A stretch of DNA of 64,000 nucleotides from Bacillus sp. MUM 116. Lineage in GTDB: Bacteria > Bacillota > Bacilli > Bacillales > Cytobacillaceae. Below are positions 15,037 to 23,096 of the stretch, piece after piece. The notes under the pieces were generated by a model, which was not told the origin of the DNA, ran no database searches, and saw nothing but the letters and a program-made list of their open reading frames with translations. Both the position numbers and the translations under genes were made by a program. The DNA lies in the NCBI RefSeq assembly GCF_001866655.1, contig NZ_MLYR01000019.1, positions 1-64,000 of the forward strand. The letters run 5' to 3'. Every line of letters starts with the position of its first letter. Within the stretch, counting starts at the first letter, position 1.

Positions 15037-16035
15037 CTATGATTTCTGCTTATAGTACGTAATCGCCAAAGCAAAAGCCAATACGGTTCCTTTGACGATA
15101 TCCATCGCATAGTAAGGAACAGACAACATGACGAGTCCGTTTTGTAGAATCCCAATCAAAACAGCACCAATAAAAGTCCCAAATGCATTCGCTTTTCCCG
15201 CTCCAAGGACAGAAAAGCCAATAAACGCTGCCGCAACAGAGTCCATCAAATACGGTGCCCCGGAATTAATTTCCGATGTCATCACACGGGAAGCAAGAAC
15301 GATCCCGCCAATCGAGGCAAAAAGGGCCGAAAGCAGGTAAGCAGCTACTTTATACTTATTAACAGGGATCCCCGAGAGCCGTGCTGCTTCCTTATTCCCG
15401 CCAATTACATACATGTAGCGTCCATGCTTCGTATAATTCAAAAAGATATGAACAATAAGGACGGTTACCACCATAATAATAATGATCCACGGCACCTCAC
15501 CGATTTTTGCAAAAAATGGACTAATTAGCCCTTCAGCCATTGTTCCGTCCGGCATCACCATATTTTGCGATACTGTGGCACCTTTTGTATATGTTAACGC
15601 AGTCCCTTGAATGATAAACATCGTTGCTAATGTCATCAGCATATCCGGAATCCGCATTTTGACAATCATAAAGGAGTTTAACGCGCCCACCACAATTGAA
15701 GCAGCAATTGCCGAGATAATCGCAACCAATGTATTTTGTGAAAGCCAAACAAACATAGAAATCACAATGGCATTGGAAAGCGATGCGACCGACCCAACCG
15801 AGAGGTCGAACCCATCGACTGATAACGAAATGGTAATCCCGATGGCAATGATGGTGACAATGGAAATGGAACGGAGGATATTAACGATATTGTTACCTTG
15901 AATGAAATTAGAATTGGCAGCAGAAAAAATAATGATTAGTGCAACAATTGTGATAATCGTTCCGTATTTATAAAAAAATTGAAACAGGTCAAATGCTTTT
16001 TTCTCTTTAATCTTCGTTGTCATATTCGCTTCCAT
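15037..16035 (-). CDS. Ribose-type ABC transporter permease (RbsC-like)
   Basis: 332 residues, about ten membrane segments, with the family signature GAxNG-like region RIPDMLMTLATMFIIQGTA and AARLSGIPVNKYKVAAYLLSALFASIGGIVLASR. ATG at 16035 one base after the ATPase stop; GGAGGCAGG lies upstream. It forms the membrane channel for the substrate captured by the lipoprotein encoded at 17611-18726. The operon is preceded by an S-box riboswitch, so the cargo is likely a methionine-related sugar such as methylthioribose rather than ribose. Confidence 0.88.
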   Translation of the reverse strand: MEANMTTKIKEKKAFDLFQFFYKYGTIITIVALIIIFSAANSNFIQGNNIVNILRSISIVTIIAIGITISLSVDGFDLSVGSVASLSNAIVISMFVWLSQNTLVAIISAIAASIVVGALNSFMIVKMRIPDMLMTLATMFIIQGTALTYTKGATVSQNMVMPDGTMAEGLISPFFAKIGEVPWIIIIMVVTVLIVHIFLNYTKHGRYMYVIGGNKEAARLSGIPVNKYKVAAYLLSALFASIGGIVLASRVMTSEINSGAPYLMDSVAAAFIGFSVLGAGKANAFGTFIGAVLIGILQNGLVMLSVPYYAMDIVKGTVLAFALAITYYKQKS

Positions 16036-16036
16036 A

Positions 16037-17542
16037 TTACCTGCCTCCTATTGAATAAAATAATAATTCTTCTTCCGTTGTAGATTTCGTTTCCAATTCC
16101 TTCACTGAGCGTCCATCATAAAGGCAGTAGACCCGATTGGTGATGCCGATGATTTCAGAAAGCTCTGAGGTGGCATAAATAACGGCTTTACCACGCTTCG
16201 ACAATTCTGCAATTAGATCAAAAATATCCTTCTTGGCCCCAACGTCTACCCCTTTAGTAGGTTCATCAAAAATGTAAACATCGGCTTCGGCAACAAGCCA
16301 TTTCCCAATGGCGACTTTTTGCTGATTTCCACCTGACAGGTTTTGGACTTTTGTTTCTTCAGAAGGTGTTTTGATCCCAAGCCGCTGTATAAGTTGTTTA
16401 GCATTTTCCTTCTCTTTTTTCCGGTCGACAAAACCAAAAATTTTGGTAAAACGGTTTAAATTCGCAGCCGTTAAATTCGTCTCGACCGACTCAAGTACAA
16501 GGATTCCTTCTTTACGCCTTTCCTCCGGCACTAAAGCTACCCCGTTCACCACCGCATCATGAGGGCTGCGCAGCTTCAGCTTCTTGCCATGTAAAATCAT
16601 TTCGCCCGCTGTTAATTTTTCCGAACCAAACAACGCCTTACACAGTTCCGTTTTTCCGGCTCCAACTAATCCGGCAATCCCGACAATTTCACCAGCTTTC
16701 ACATGAAGTGTTAAATCGTGAATTTTTTCTTGATCTGAAAGTCCTTTTACTTCAAGAACCGTTTCACCAATTTGCTCAGGCCGTTTAGGAAACTGTTCCT
16801 CCAATTTTTGGCCAAGCATCTTCTCTACGACTTTACTTTGGGTTGTGTCCGCTATTTTTTCCGTTGCGACCCATTCGCCATTTCTCATAATGGTGATTTC
16901 ATCACAGATTTCGAAAATTTCCGGCAGGCGGTGGGAGATGAAAATTATCCCAACATTTTGTTTTTGTAAATCCCGTACGATTCGGAACAGTTCAGTGGTT
17001 TCGGTATGGCTTAACGGAGCTGTCGGCTCATCCAGGATGAGAAATTGGCACTGCTGGGAGATGGCCCGCGCGATGAGAATCATTTGTTTTTCAGCAAGTG
17101 TCAGCTCACTGACTAGCTTTTTCGTAGAAATTTCAATATTCATGCCTTTTAAAATAGTTGCTGCCTTTTCATAGAGATACTTCCACTTCATCCACTGCTT
17201 TTTCCCCATATTGCGGACTGTCTCAAGCAGCATAATATTTTCAGCAACCGTTAAATAGGGGATCAGCGCGGTATCCACTTCTTGATAAACAATTTGAATT
17301 CCTATATCCTGTGCTTTTTTCGGTGAGCGAATGTCTTGTTTTTGGCCATTCAACGCAATTTCACCAGTATAGTGGCTGTAGGCACCGGAAAGAACCTTCA
17401 TTAAGGTGGATTTTCCGGCACCATTTGCCCCAATCAATGCATGGACCCTTCCAGTATCCATTTTAAAATGAACATGATTTAATGCTTTTACCCCAGGGAA
17501 CTCAATTGATATGTTTCTCATTACTAATGTTGTCTTTTCCAT
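16037..17542 (-). CDS. Ribose-type ABC transporter ATPase (RbsA-like, two ATPase domains)
   Basis: 501 residues from ATG 17542 (AAAGGGGGA upstream). Two fused ATPase domains: Walker A GANGAGKST and signature LTLAEKQMILIARAI in the first; degenerate Walker A GLVGAGKTE and LSGGNQQKVAIGKWL in the second, as in RbsA/MglA. ILDEPTAPLS and IFDEPTKGVDVGAKKDIF are the Walker B regions. It drives import with the RbsC-like permease. Confidence 0.9.
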   Translation of the reverse strand: MEKTTLVMRNISIEFPGVKALNHVHFKMDTGRVHALIGANGAGKSTLMKVLSGAYSHYTGEIALNGQKQDIRSPKKAQDIGIQIVYQEVDTALIPYLTVAENIMLLETVRNMGKKQWMKWKYLYEKAATILKGMNIEISTKKLVSELTLAEKQMILIARAISQQCQFLILDEPTAPLSHTETTELFRIVRDLQKQNVGIIFISHRLPEIFEICDEITIMRNGEWVATEKIADTTQSKVVEKMLGQKLEEQFPKRPEQIGETVLEVKGLSDQEKIHDLTLHVKAGEIVGIAGLVGAGKTELCKALFGSEKLTAGEMILHGKKLKLRSPHDAVVNGVALVPEERRKEGILVLESVETNLTAANLNRFTKIFGFVDRKKEKENAKQLIQRLGIKTPSEETKVQNLSGGNQQKVAIGKWLVAEADVYIFDEPTKGVDVGAKKDIFDLIAELSKRGKAVIYATSELSEIIGITNRVYCLYDGRSVKELETKSTTEEELLFYSIGGR

Positions 17543-17610
17543 GAAGTATCCCCCTTTCAAGAAAACACTCCCTTCATCATGTGAAAAAGAGAGTGTCATC
17601 TAAGCCTGCT

Positions 17611-18726
17611 TTATTTTTTATAATGATTATTTAATGTCTTCATCCAGCCTTCTTCAAACGCAGTGGATTGTCCCCATCCAGGAATGATATCTGCCAGATT
17701 GACCATATTAACCCGCTGTTTCGATTTTTGAAGATTACTTTGAGAAACAAGTGATGCTTCAAGATCGTACGTCTTTGGTGTCTCTTCTTTTGCTAGTTTT
17801 TTAGCTAGAATTCTCATATCGACTGCACCAATCAATTTAGGATCAACGGCTGCGGTATATTTCCAAGCACTGCCTTGACGCTGGATTTCTTGTAAATCGG
17901 AGTTGGAAACGTCAATTCCATAGATTTTCACTTCTTCACGGCCAGCTTCTTTAAGAGCACGTGCGGCACCAATTGCGAATGCATCCCATGTTGCAAAAAT
18001 GGCATCCAATTTGCCTTTTGGATATTTATTTAACATTGCCGCAACCGCATTTTGCGTTTGGACACTTGTATCAGCAGCCGCTACCCCAAAACGGTCCACT
18101 TCTTTAATTCCAGGGTTTTTCTTAAGTGCATCCTGATAAATTTTATTTCTTCTTACCATTGGCGGAAATCCATCTACCCAAAGGTAAGCAATGTTGGCTT
18201 TTCCGTTTGTATCTTTTACTAATTGATCAAGGGATAATTGAGCCAGCTTTTCATCATCTTGAGAAGTAAGGGTGACACCAGCAATATCAGCAATCTTTGG
18301 ATTTGAGTCGAAGGTAACAACACTCTTCCCTTTTTCAACAATTTTCTTTACGTCATTTACAGTTGCGTCATCATCACCATGAGAAATAATAAAGCCATCA
18401 TAGTTTTGGTCTAATGCTTGATTGATTGCATCATGGAATTTAGCGGTATCTCCATTAGCTGTAAATACATCCACTTGGAAACCTAGTGCTTCTCCTTCCT
18501 GCTTTGCACCGGCTAAAAATTGAGCAGTATGATCATCCCCGCCGATTTTACGAATTACTTTAATCTTAAAATGGTTTCCCTTTGCATACGCAGCAGGGAC
18601 TCCTTTTAATGAAACGTTTTTGTCCTCGCTTGCTTGTTTTGTCGTACTCCCTGAAGCACAGCCGGATAAAAGCAATGTAGCGGCAAGTGCTGAAACGAGC
18701 GTACTTTTTAATAGATTTTTCTTCAT
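17611..18726 (-). CDS. Ribose-type ABC transporter binding lipoprotein (RbsB-like)
   Basis: 371 residues from ATG 18726 (GGGGGAG upstream). Signal peptide with lipobox LLLSGC, then a periplasmic-binding-protein fold of the sugar type (GFIISHGDDDATVNDVKKIVEKGKSVVTFDSN; LDAIFATWDAFAIGAARALKEAG). It captures substrate outside the membrane for the RbsA/C-like partners. The SAM riboswitch upstream means it should be made when methionine/SAM is low. Compared with RbsB it is longer by about 70 residues, with a distinct C-terminus. A methylthioribose binder is my best inference. Confidence 0.86.
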   Translation of the reverse strand: MKKNLLKSTLVSALAATLLLSGCASGSTTKQASEDKNVSLKGVPAAYAKGNHFKIKVIRKIGGDDHTAQFLAGAKQEGEALGFQVDVFTANGDTAKFHDAINQALDQNYDGFIISHGDDDATVNDVKKIVEKGKSVVTFDSNPKIADIAGVTLTSQDDEKLAQLSLDQLVKDTNGKANIAYLWVDGFPPMVRRNKIYQDALKKNPGIKEVDRFGVAAADTSVQTQNAVAAMLNKYPKGKLDAIFATWDAFAIGAARALKEAGREEVKIYGIDVSNSDLQEIQRQGSAWKYTAAVDPKLIGAVDMRILAKKLAKEETPKTYDLEASLVSQSNLQKSKQRVNMVNLADIIPGWGQSTAFEEGWMKTLNNHYKK

Positions 18727-18803
18727 TTTCCATGCTCCCCCTTTTTCTATTGCTGTTCCATACCAAGTTTGAAGGGCCCATTTTTTATGATAAACATATA
18801 AAT

Positions 18804-18869
18804 TTTGGCTTCGAGAATTGTCCAGCTCCAGCGCTTGTCGGGGCTGACCAAGGCGCTTCCGCTTTTCTT
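18804..18869 (-). repeat. Short copy of a dispersed Bacillaceae intergenic repeat
   Basis: Minus-strand reading begins AGAAAAGCGGAAGCGCCTTG, continues GTCAGCCCCGACAAGCGCTG and ends GAGCTGGACAATTCTC. It has both arms of the longer elements at 35831-35968 and 55953-56116 but lacks the centre. It sits between the S-box terminator and the binding-protein gene, i.e. inside the mRNA leader. Confidence 0.8.
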
Positions 18870-18882
18870 GTAAAAACAAAAA

Positions 18883-19042
18883 AACCTCTCTGAAAAGAGA
18901 GGTTTAAAATCACAACTAAAAGGGATTTCTCCTCTCTTATCTTTCAAAACAAATCAATGTTTTGCAGGATTTAGCACCAATTCCATTATGGAACGGTTGC
19001 TGGGCATCATCGGGCCAGTCCCTCTGCCACTCTTGATAAGAG
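18883..19042 (-). ncRNA. SAM-I (S-box) riboswitch with terminator
   Basis: Minus-strand reading from 19042: CTCTTATCAAGAG (P1 5' strand), then GGCAGAGGGACTGGCCC, GATGA, CCCAGCAACC, GGTGCTAAATCCTGC and AGATAAGAGAGG (P1 3' strand, ending near 18933). These are the conserved S-box blocks in the right order. The expression platform is the stem AACCTCTCT/AGAGAGGTT (18883-18904) followed by a run of seven T. High SAM should stop transcription before the RbsABC-like operon. Confidence 0.95.
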
Positions 19043-19225
19043 AACGCAATATTATATTAAACTAGTATTCAATAACCTAATTTTACCTCCTATTAACAAA
19101 TTGTCAATAGTGTTTTGAATATTTTTAATAGAGTAATTATAACCATTTCTAATGGAATTTTAATTGTAATAAAACTCATTTCGGTACTATAATATTTAGA
19201 TAAACGAAATATATTTTAGAAAGAA
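19043..19225. promoter_or_regulatory. Divergent promoter region between S-box operon and MFS gene
   Basis: For the plus-strand MFS gene TTGTAA (19164-19169), 18 bases, then TATAAT (19188-19193) makes a good sigma-A promoter. The minus-strand S-box promoter should lie near 19050-19090; I cannot fix it exactly. Nothing else is seen. Confidence 0.5.
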
Positions 19226-19237
19226 GTGCTATTGATT

Positions 19238-20452
19238 GTGAATCAACAGGAAAGTGCAAAGCGAAATCTAATGATTATGTGGTTTGCCAACTTTTTTGTT
19301 GGCGGCAGCATGACCATGGTGTTGCCTTTTATTTCATTATATATTGAGTCAATGGGGAATTTTTCCGAAAAATATGTCCAGCATTGGGCCGGGTTGACCT
19401 TTGGAATCACCTTTGTGTCCGCCTTCATCTTTTCACCTATTTGGGGAAAGGTTGGCGATCGTTTCGGCAGAAAAAAAATTCTCATTTATTCCGGGTTAGG
19501 CATGGGGGCATCCATTTTACTAATGGGGTTTGCCCATTCTGTTTTTCAGTTATTTATGCTCCGTTTCTTTATGGGTTTTTTCTCTGGCTTTATTTCCATG
19601 TCTCAAGCCTACATTTCTACCCAGACACCGAAAAATATTGCCGGACGGGTATTGGGGACACTTCAGACAGGCAGTATTACCGGATCCTTATTGGGCCCAA
19701 TGATTGGGGGCATTTTAGCCGATTCACTCGGATATGCGACCTCATTTAAATGGACATCTATATCCATTTTCATCTCCGCTTTGCTTGTAATTTTCACAAA
19801 GGAATTTCGGATTGTAGCAAACAAAAATGCGAAATCTCATTATTCAAGCAAAGAAGTTTTGATGCATATTTTAAAAAATCCTGTTTTCTTAACCGTAATC
19901 CTGCTATCTGCGCTTGAACAGATTGCACATTTCAGCATTCAGCCGATTCTTTCTTTATTCGTCAGTGACTTACATGGAAAAGCAAATGTTGCTTTTTACT
20001 CGGGGATTGCCTTCTCTGCAGCAGGCCTGGGAAATTTACTGATGTCGAAAAGATGGGGGAAAATCTCAGACAAATACGGCTATACAAAAATCTTAATCAT
20101 TCTCCTTTTGGCAGCTGGGCTAATCTATTTACCGGGGGCGACTGTTACACAATATTGGCAGCTGGTCATCATCCGTTTTGTTCTTGGTGTTTTGATTGGC
20201 GGCGTTGTTCCGACCCGGATTGCTTATATCCGGCAGGAGGCACCGATTGCGATGCAAGGAGAGGTGCTTGGATACAATACAAGCTTTCGATTTTTTGGAA
20301 ATATTATCGGGCCGATGCTCGGCGGTTTTATTTCCGGAAACTTTGGATATTCCGCAGTGTTTATTAGTACAAGCGCCTTACTTATTATAAGCGGTTTGAT
20401 TTTATTTGCTGCCGTTCATAATCAACCGAAGTATTTAAAGCATACTGCTTAG
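19238..20452 (+). CDS. MFS drug-type efflux transporter
   Basis: About 404 residues with 12 membrane segments. GKVGDRFGRKKILIYSG is the MFS motif A between segments 2 and 3; GTLQTGSITGSLLGPMIGGILAD is the antiporter motif C, so this is a proton-linked exporter of the DHA1 (multidrug) group. The start is uncertain: GTG 19226, TTG 19232 and GTG 19238 are in frame; I use GTG 19238 because AGAAAGAAG lies upstream, although TTG 19232 is equally possible. It stands alone, with its own promoter and a terminator at 20451-20480. Confidence 0.84.
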   Translation: MNQQESAKRNLMIMWFANFFVGGSMTMVLPFISLYIESMGNFSEKYVQHWAGLTFGITFVSAFIFSPIWGKVGDRFGRKKILIYSGLGMGASILLMGFAHSVFQLFMLRFFMGFFSGFISMSQAYISTQTPKNIAGRVLGTLQTGSITGSLLGPMIGGILADSLGYATSFKWTSISIFISALLVIFTKEFRIVANKNAKSHYSSKEVLMHILKNPVFLTVILLSALEQIAHFSIQPILSLFVSDLHGKANVAFYSGIAFSAAGLGNLLMSKRWGKISDKYGYTKILIILLLAAGLIYLPGATVTQYWQLVIIRFVLGVLIGGVVPTRIAYIRQEAPIAMQGEVLGYNTSFRFFGNIIGPMLGGFISGNFGYSAVFISTSALLIISGLILFAAVHNQPKYLKHTA

Positions 20453-20480
20453 GCCGCATGTGAAACATACGGCCTTGTTT
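20451..20480 (+). terminator. Terminator of the MFS gene
   Basis: AGGCCG and CGGCCT stem around CATGTGAAACATA (itself partly paired), then TTGTTTTTG. Confidence 0.85.
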
Positions 20481-20576
20481 TTGGGTTTATAAGTTAAAAT
20501 TCACTTCCTGCTCATGTTCAAAAACAATGATATAGAGGGAAATAAACTTAAAGTAAACTTTTTCTCTGATATAACA

Positions 20577-20606
20577 TAAAACGCTGCTAGCTGATGGCAG
20601 CGTTTT
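20577..20606. terminator. Terminator of the glycerate kinase gene
   Basis: AAAACGCTGC and GCAGCGTTTT stem around TAGCTGATG, with T/A runs on both sides. It ends just before the glycerate kinase stop on the minus strand and could act in both directions. Confidence 0.85.
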
Positions 20607-20613
20607 ATGTTAC

Positions 20614-21741
20614 CTATACCTTTAATACCCTGCAAATATTTTCTGTAGCGAAAGCTAAGTTTTCTTCACCAGATTCGAGAGCTTTCTCTAAAGAAGTAAC
20701 CTCTTTTAATATACCAATAATTGCATTAAATCCATTGTTGTATAAAGGCTCCACACCATTGCCGATTCTCCCGGCAAAAGCTATAACAGGAACAGAATGT
20801 TTCTTAGCAATGGTCGCAACTCCGTACGGTGTTTTACCGAACAAAGTTTGGCCATCAATGCTGCCCTCTCCTGTAAATACGTAGTCCGCTCCTTTTATTT
20901 TGTCCTCAAGTCCAGTATACTCAATGACAAGGTCAATCCCTTTTTTGAGCTGAGCATTTAAGAACGCCATTAATCCCGCACCAAGTCCTCCGGCAGCCCC
21001 CGCACCTTCTATATGGGCAATATCCAAGTCCAACTGCGTCTTAATGATTTCTGCAAAATGAGATAGATTTCGGTCAAGGATATTCACCATTTCCGAGCTC
21101 GCCCCTTTTTGCGGGCCAAAAATAGCTGACGCACCATTTTTACCAATTAATGGATTTATCACATCACAAGCTACATCAAACCTTGCTGATTTAATCCTTT
21201 CATCCAATCCACCCATGTCAATTAAATCCAATTGATCCAAAGCTCCTCCTCCAAATGGAAGCTCATTTCCGTTTCGATCCTTAAAAGAAACACCAAGTGC
21301 TTGCAGCATTCCTATTCCGCCATCATTGGTTGCACTTCCGCCAATTCCAATTAAAAAACGACTGACACCTCTATCTAGAGCATGTTTAATTAATTGACCT
21401 GTACCATAAGTAGTTGTTACTAGTGGATTTCGATCTTCAAGTTTGATAAGTTCTAAACCACTTGCACTTGCCATCTCAATAACTGCTGTTTGCCCCTCAC
21501 CTAAAAGGCCGTATTCTGCTAGGACTTTTTTTCCTAATGGTCCGATTACTTCTGTTTCTATTATTTCCCCGTTTAATATGCTAACCAGGGATTCTACGGT
21601 ACCTTCCCCGCCATCTGCCATGGGAACAATAACACATTCTGCATTAGAAAAAACCCTTTTTATTCCTTTTTTCATTGCAAGGGCAGCATTCTTCGCCGTC
21701 ATACTTTCCTTAAATGAATCGGGAGCAAGCACAAACTTCAT
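20614..21741 (-). CDS. glxK: Glycerate 2-kinase (GarK/GlxK type)
   Basis: 375 residues from ATG 21741 (AAAGGACAG nine bases upstream; another ATG two codons earlier is too close to it). Family blocks: LAPDSFKESMTAKNAALAM at the N-terminus, PMADGGEGTVESLV, LIGIGGSATNDGGIGMLQALG and FTGEGSIDGQTLFGKTPYGVA. It phosphorylates D-glycerate with ATP in the cytoplasm, feeding glycolysis. Single gene with no other glyoxylate or glucarate gene nearby. Confidence 0.93.
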   Translation of the reverse strand: MKFVLAPDSFKESMTAKNAALAMKKGIKRVFSNAECVIVPMADGGEGTVESLVSILNGEIIETEVIGPLGKKVLAEYGLLGEGQTAVIEMASASGLELIKLEDRNPLVTTTYGTGQLIKHALDRGVSRFLIGIGGSATNDGGIGMLQALGVSFKDRNGNELPFGGGALDQLDLIDMGGLDERIKSARFDVACDVINPLIGKNGASAIFGPQKGASSEMVNILDRNLSHFAEIIKTQLDLDIAHIEGAGAAGGLGAGLMAFLNAQLKKGIDLVIEYTGLEDKIKGADYVFTGEGSIDGQTLFGKTPYGVATIAKKHSVPVIAFAGRIGNGVEPLYNNGFNAIIGILKEVTSLEKALESGEENLAFATENICRVLKV

Positions 21742-21825
21742 AATCATCTGTCCTTTACATCAATTTCTTCTTTTAAAACATTGGAGGATCACCGTTCAGT
21801 CATCCCTTACAAGGAACGGATTATT

Positions 21826-22938
21826 TTAAAATTTTGCCTTCTGAATCGTAAAATCCCTATTTTGATAATAACTATTCTTCACCAAAATATTAGGCCCTAG
21901 ACAAGAAACAGACGGACAATGGCAATTCAGTTCTTTTGCTATACTCGATGATTGCCAGGCTTGGTAGGCATCCTCCAGTTTTGTCGTTTGAATATTTCCA
22001 AGCGCCGGAGTATCGCCGAAATCTGTAACAATAATATCACCGTTAAATATGTTTACATTCAGACGCGAGCGGCCATCAGGATCGTTTCGAACGGTAACAT
22101 TTTTGCTGCTATACATACGCTTTAACAGTTTCAAATCCTCTTGTTTACTGCTGCATGGATAAAAAGGCAGAGTTCCAAATAGCATCCACACATTTTCGTC
22201 TCGAATGTCAAGCAAATGATGGATGGCCTCTCTAATTTCATCAAGTGTTAATGTCTCAAGATTACTAGCGAAATCGCTCGGGTACATCGGATGAACCTCA
22301 TGGCGCTGACAAAGCATTTCCTCGACAATTTGCCGGTGGATTTTTTCCAAATGCGGCAAGGTCCGTTTATTTAACATCGTTTCCGCCGAAACCATGACAC
22401 CTGCCTTTACCAGTTCACGGCTATTTTCTATCATTCTTTCAAAATATTTTTCTCTTTGTCTATAATCCGGCTGCTTCTCCATTCTGGCAAAACCGCCCTC
22501 GACAAAATCATCCACGGTTCCCCAGTTGTGCGAAATATGTAAAACATCCAAATATGGAACAATCATTTCATATCGGTCCAAATCCAGCGTTAAGTTGGAA
22601 TTGATTTGTGTCCGAACACCGCGTTCATGGGCATATTTGAGAATCGGAACGACATAATTTTTCACCGAAGAAAGGGATAGCATCGGCTCACCGCCAGTAA
22701 TACTAATCGATCGTAACATCGGAATTTCCTCTAGCCGCTTAAGTATCAGCTCAAGTGGAAGTGCTGTTGGATCCTTTGTTTGCAATGTGTACCCAACAGC
22801 GCAATGCTCACAGCGCATATTACAAAGGGTGGTCGTTGTGAATTCGATGTTACTTAACTGAAGTTTTCCATATTGCTCAACATCTAAATAAGCTTCCCAT
22901 GGATCGAACGATGGAGTAATTTTCTGCATAATTGTCAT
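21826..22938 (-). CDS. yfkAB: Radical SAM protein, YfkAB family (CxCxxxxC motif)
   Basis: 370 residues. The radical SAM cluster motif is TLCNMRCEHCAVGY (CxxxCxxC, about residue 38). SITGGEPMLS is the SAM-binding GGE motif. The C-terminus carries CHCPSVSC (CxCxxxxC), the hallmark of the Bacillus YfkAB family; in the original B. subtilis annotation it was split in two, here it is one frame. AAGGAGATAAAA precedes ATG 22938. Reaction unknown. No peptide gene is seen next to it. Confidence 0.9.
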   Translation of the reverse strand: MTIMQKITPSFDPWEAYLDVEQYGKLQLSNIEFTTTTLCNMRCEHCAVGYTLQTKDPTALPLELILKRLEEIPMLRSISITGGEPMLSLSSVKNYVVPILKYAHERGVRTQINSNLTLDLDRYEMIVPYLDVLHISHNWGTVDDFVEGGFARMEKQPDYRQREKYFERMIENSRELVKAGVMVSAETMLNKRTLPHLEKIHRQIVEEMLCQRHEVHPMYPSDFASNLETLTLDEIREAIHHLLDIRDENVWMLFGTLPFYPCSSKQEDLKLLKRMYSSKNVTVRNDPDGRSRLNVNIFNGDIIVTDFGDTPALGNIQTTKLEDAYQAWQSSSIAKELNCHCPSVSCLGPNILVKNSYYQNRDFTIQKAKF

Positions 22939-23020
22939 TTTTATCTCCTTACTATCAGTCTTTCAAAACCTTTCCCATTCTATCATAAGATATTCGCTTA
23001 GCAAAAAAACCATTACGAAA

Positions 23021-23048
23021 AGGCCGCAAACTCTTTATTTTGCGGCCT
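23021..23048 (-). terminator. Terminator of recQ
   Basis: AGGCCGCAAA and TTTGCGGCCT stem with flanking A/T runs, 50 bases after the recQ stop. Confidence 0.82.
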
Positions 23049-23096
23049 CTTAAAATCTACATTATTTTCTAATTCCCGGGAAATATCGACAAAAAA

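Noticed and set aside
20614..22938. YfkAB radical SAM enzyme as part of a peptide-modification cluster
   Set aside because: The protein has the YfkAB CxCxxxxC signature, no SPASM domain, and no short peptide gene with a ribosome site next to it.
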